Origin: Deltaproteobacteria bacterium
GTDB lineage: Bacteria; Myxococcota_A; UBA796; SXON01
Direction of reading: 5' to 3'
Assembly (NCBI GenBank): GCA_947490345.1
Contig: CANLGL010000020.1
Span: 1-64,000 of the forward strand
Length of the DNA stretch: 64,000 bases
Shown: piece after piece, positions 63,716-64,000 of the stretch
Layout of the letters: each line of letters opens with the position of its first letter
Position numbering within the stretch: position 1 is the stretch's first letter
The notes under the pieces: generated by a model
What the model saw: the letters and a program-made list of their open reading frames with translations, nothing else
What the model was told of the DNA's origin: nothing
The model's database searches: none
Made by a program: the position numbers and the translations under genes

Positions 63716-64000
63716 CTATGCCAGCGGCCGCACGAAGGCGATGCCAAGCACGCCGCGTGCCGGGTCCTGACCCGGCTCGAACCGGACCCGCGACGCGGCA
63801 GCAAGGCGGGCCGCCATCCGCACGCGGGCGCCGCGCTTGCCGAAGGGGTCCCCGGCTTCCCAGCGTCGAATCACCGCGACGTTCCAGTCCACGCCGAGCT
63901 CAGCGGCGTCGAGGTCGGAGATCAACAACTCCACCGTTGTTTCGGACTGAACGAGTTCGAGCACCCCGTAGGGGAGATCACCCAACGCCTCCTGCAAAAG
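63716..64000 (-). CDS. Hypothetical protein, C-terminal part (5' truncated by window)
   Basis: Open to the window edge; TTG 63997 is only a potential start, so the gene probably begins outside. The visible 95 or so residues (ALGDLPYGVLELVQSE, then VDWNVAVIRRWEAGD and VRFEPGQDPARGVLGIAF) match no family I know. It lies 24 bp upstream of glmS in the same direction and is likely co-transcribed. Confidence 0.5.
   Translation of the reverse strand, partial: LLQEALGDLPYGVLELVQSETTVELLISDLDAAELGVDWNVAVIRRWEAGDPFGKRGARVRMAARLAAASRVRFEPGQDPARGVLGIAFVRPLA

Overview
The window is about 64 kb of G+C-rich DNA from a Gram-negative bacterium. I infer a member of the Myxococcota or a neighbouring former deltaproteobacterial lineage. 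The reasons are very long MopE-type metal-binding-motif lipoproteins, many lipoproteins with Asp/Thr-rich tethers, an alternative complex III (Act) respiratory cluster, an exported caspase-like protein and abundant uncharacterised secreted proteins. A complete minCDE operon argues against a Myxococcus-type genome. No insertion sequence, prophage, CRISPR array or rRNA was found. There is one tRNA (Leu, anticodon CAA). Almost all of the window is coding.

Layout. 1-1068: end of a RhlE-like DEAD-box helicase. 1096-8144: two giant MopE-repeat surface lipoproteins; the second is cut by one in-frame TAA inside a repeat and ends in a C-type lectin domain. 8353-10354: minCDE. 10392-16769: lipoproteins, moaD/moaE, and a large alpha/beta-hydrolase lipoprotein translationally coupled to a predicted outer-membrane protein. 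16772-19824: sugar/lipid glycosylation genes (methyltransferase, GT2 transferase, UDP-sugar dehydrogenase). 19831-25119: Spherulin-4-like lipoprotein, valS, a degenerate receiver protein and a lipoprotein, all on the minus strand. 25205-33869: tRNA-Leu, a small ORF, a lipoprotein cytochrome c and actABCDEF. 34098-40381: a DUF4863 protein, alkaline phosphatase, a Trypco1-like orphan, a DUF374 acyltransferase-like protein, two lipoproteins and a hypothetical protein.

40391-44161 (minus) is a tightly coupled four-gene operon: ECF sigma factor, one-TM DUF4384-like protein, exported caspase fused to a predicted outer-membrane barrel, and a lipoprotein. It looks like a cell-envelope signalling or proteolysis unit and is my main candidate for an undescribed system. 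Divergent from it, 44265-49539 (plus) is a five-gene operon: HTH-like/proline-rich protein, SerA-type dehydrogenase, SprT/DUF2786 protein, ATP-grasp ligase and GHMP kinase. 49845-63691 is mostly housekeeping: a LysC-LysA fusion, two degenerate cNMP-fold proteins, purC, a second hydrolase lipoprotein, a stand-alone CoaC-type flavoprotein, a Dus tRNA-modifying enzyme, a GNAT-like protein, ppa and glmS. A partial gene ends the window.

Two patterns run across the window. First, many exported proteins have extremely short N-terminal signals (8-13 residues) without a basic n-region. Second, a roughly 145-bp intergenic element occurs twice (23320-23455 and 33878-34012). Its long hairpin is conserved by compensatory base changes, which suggests a structured repeat.
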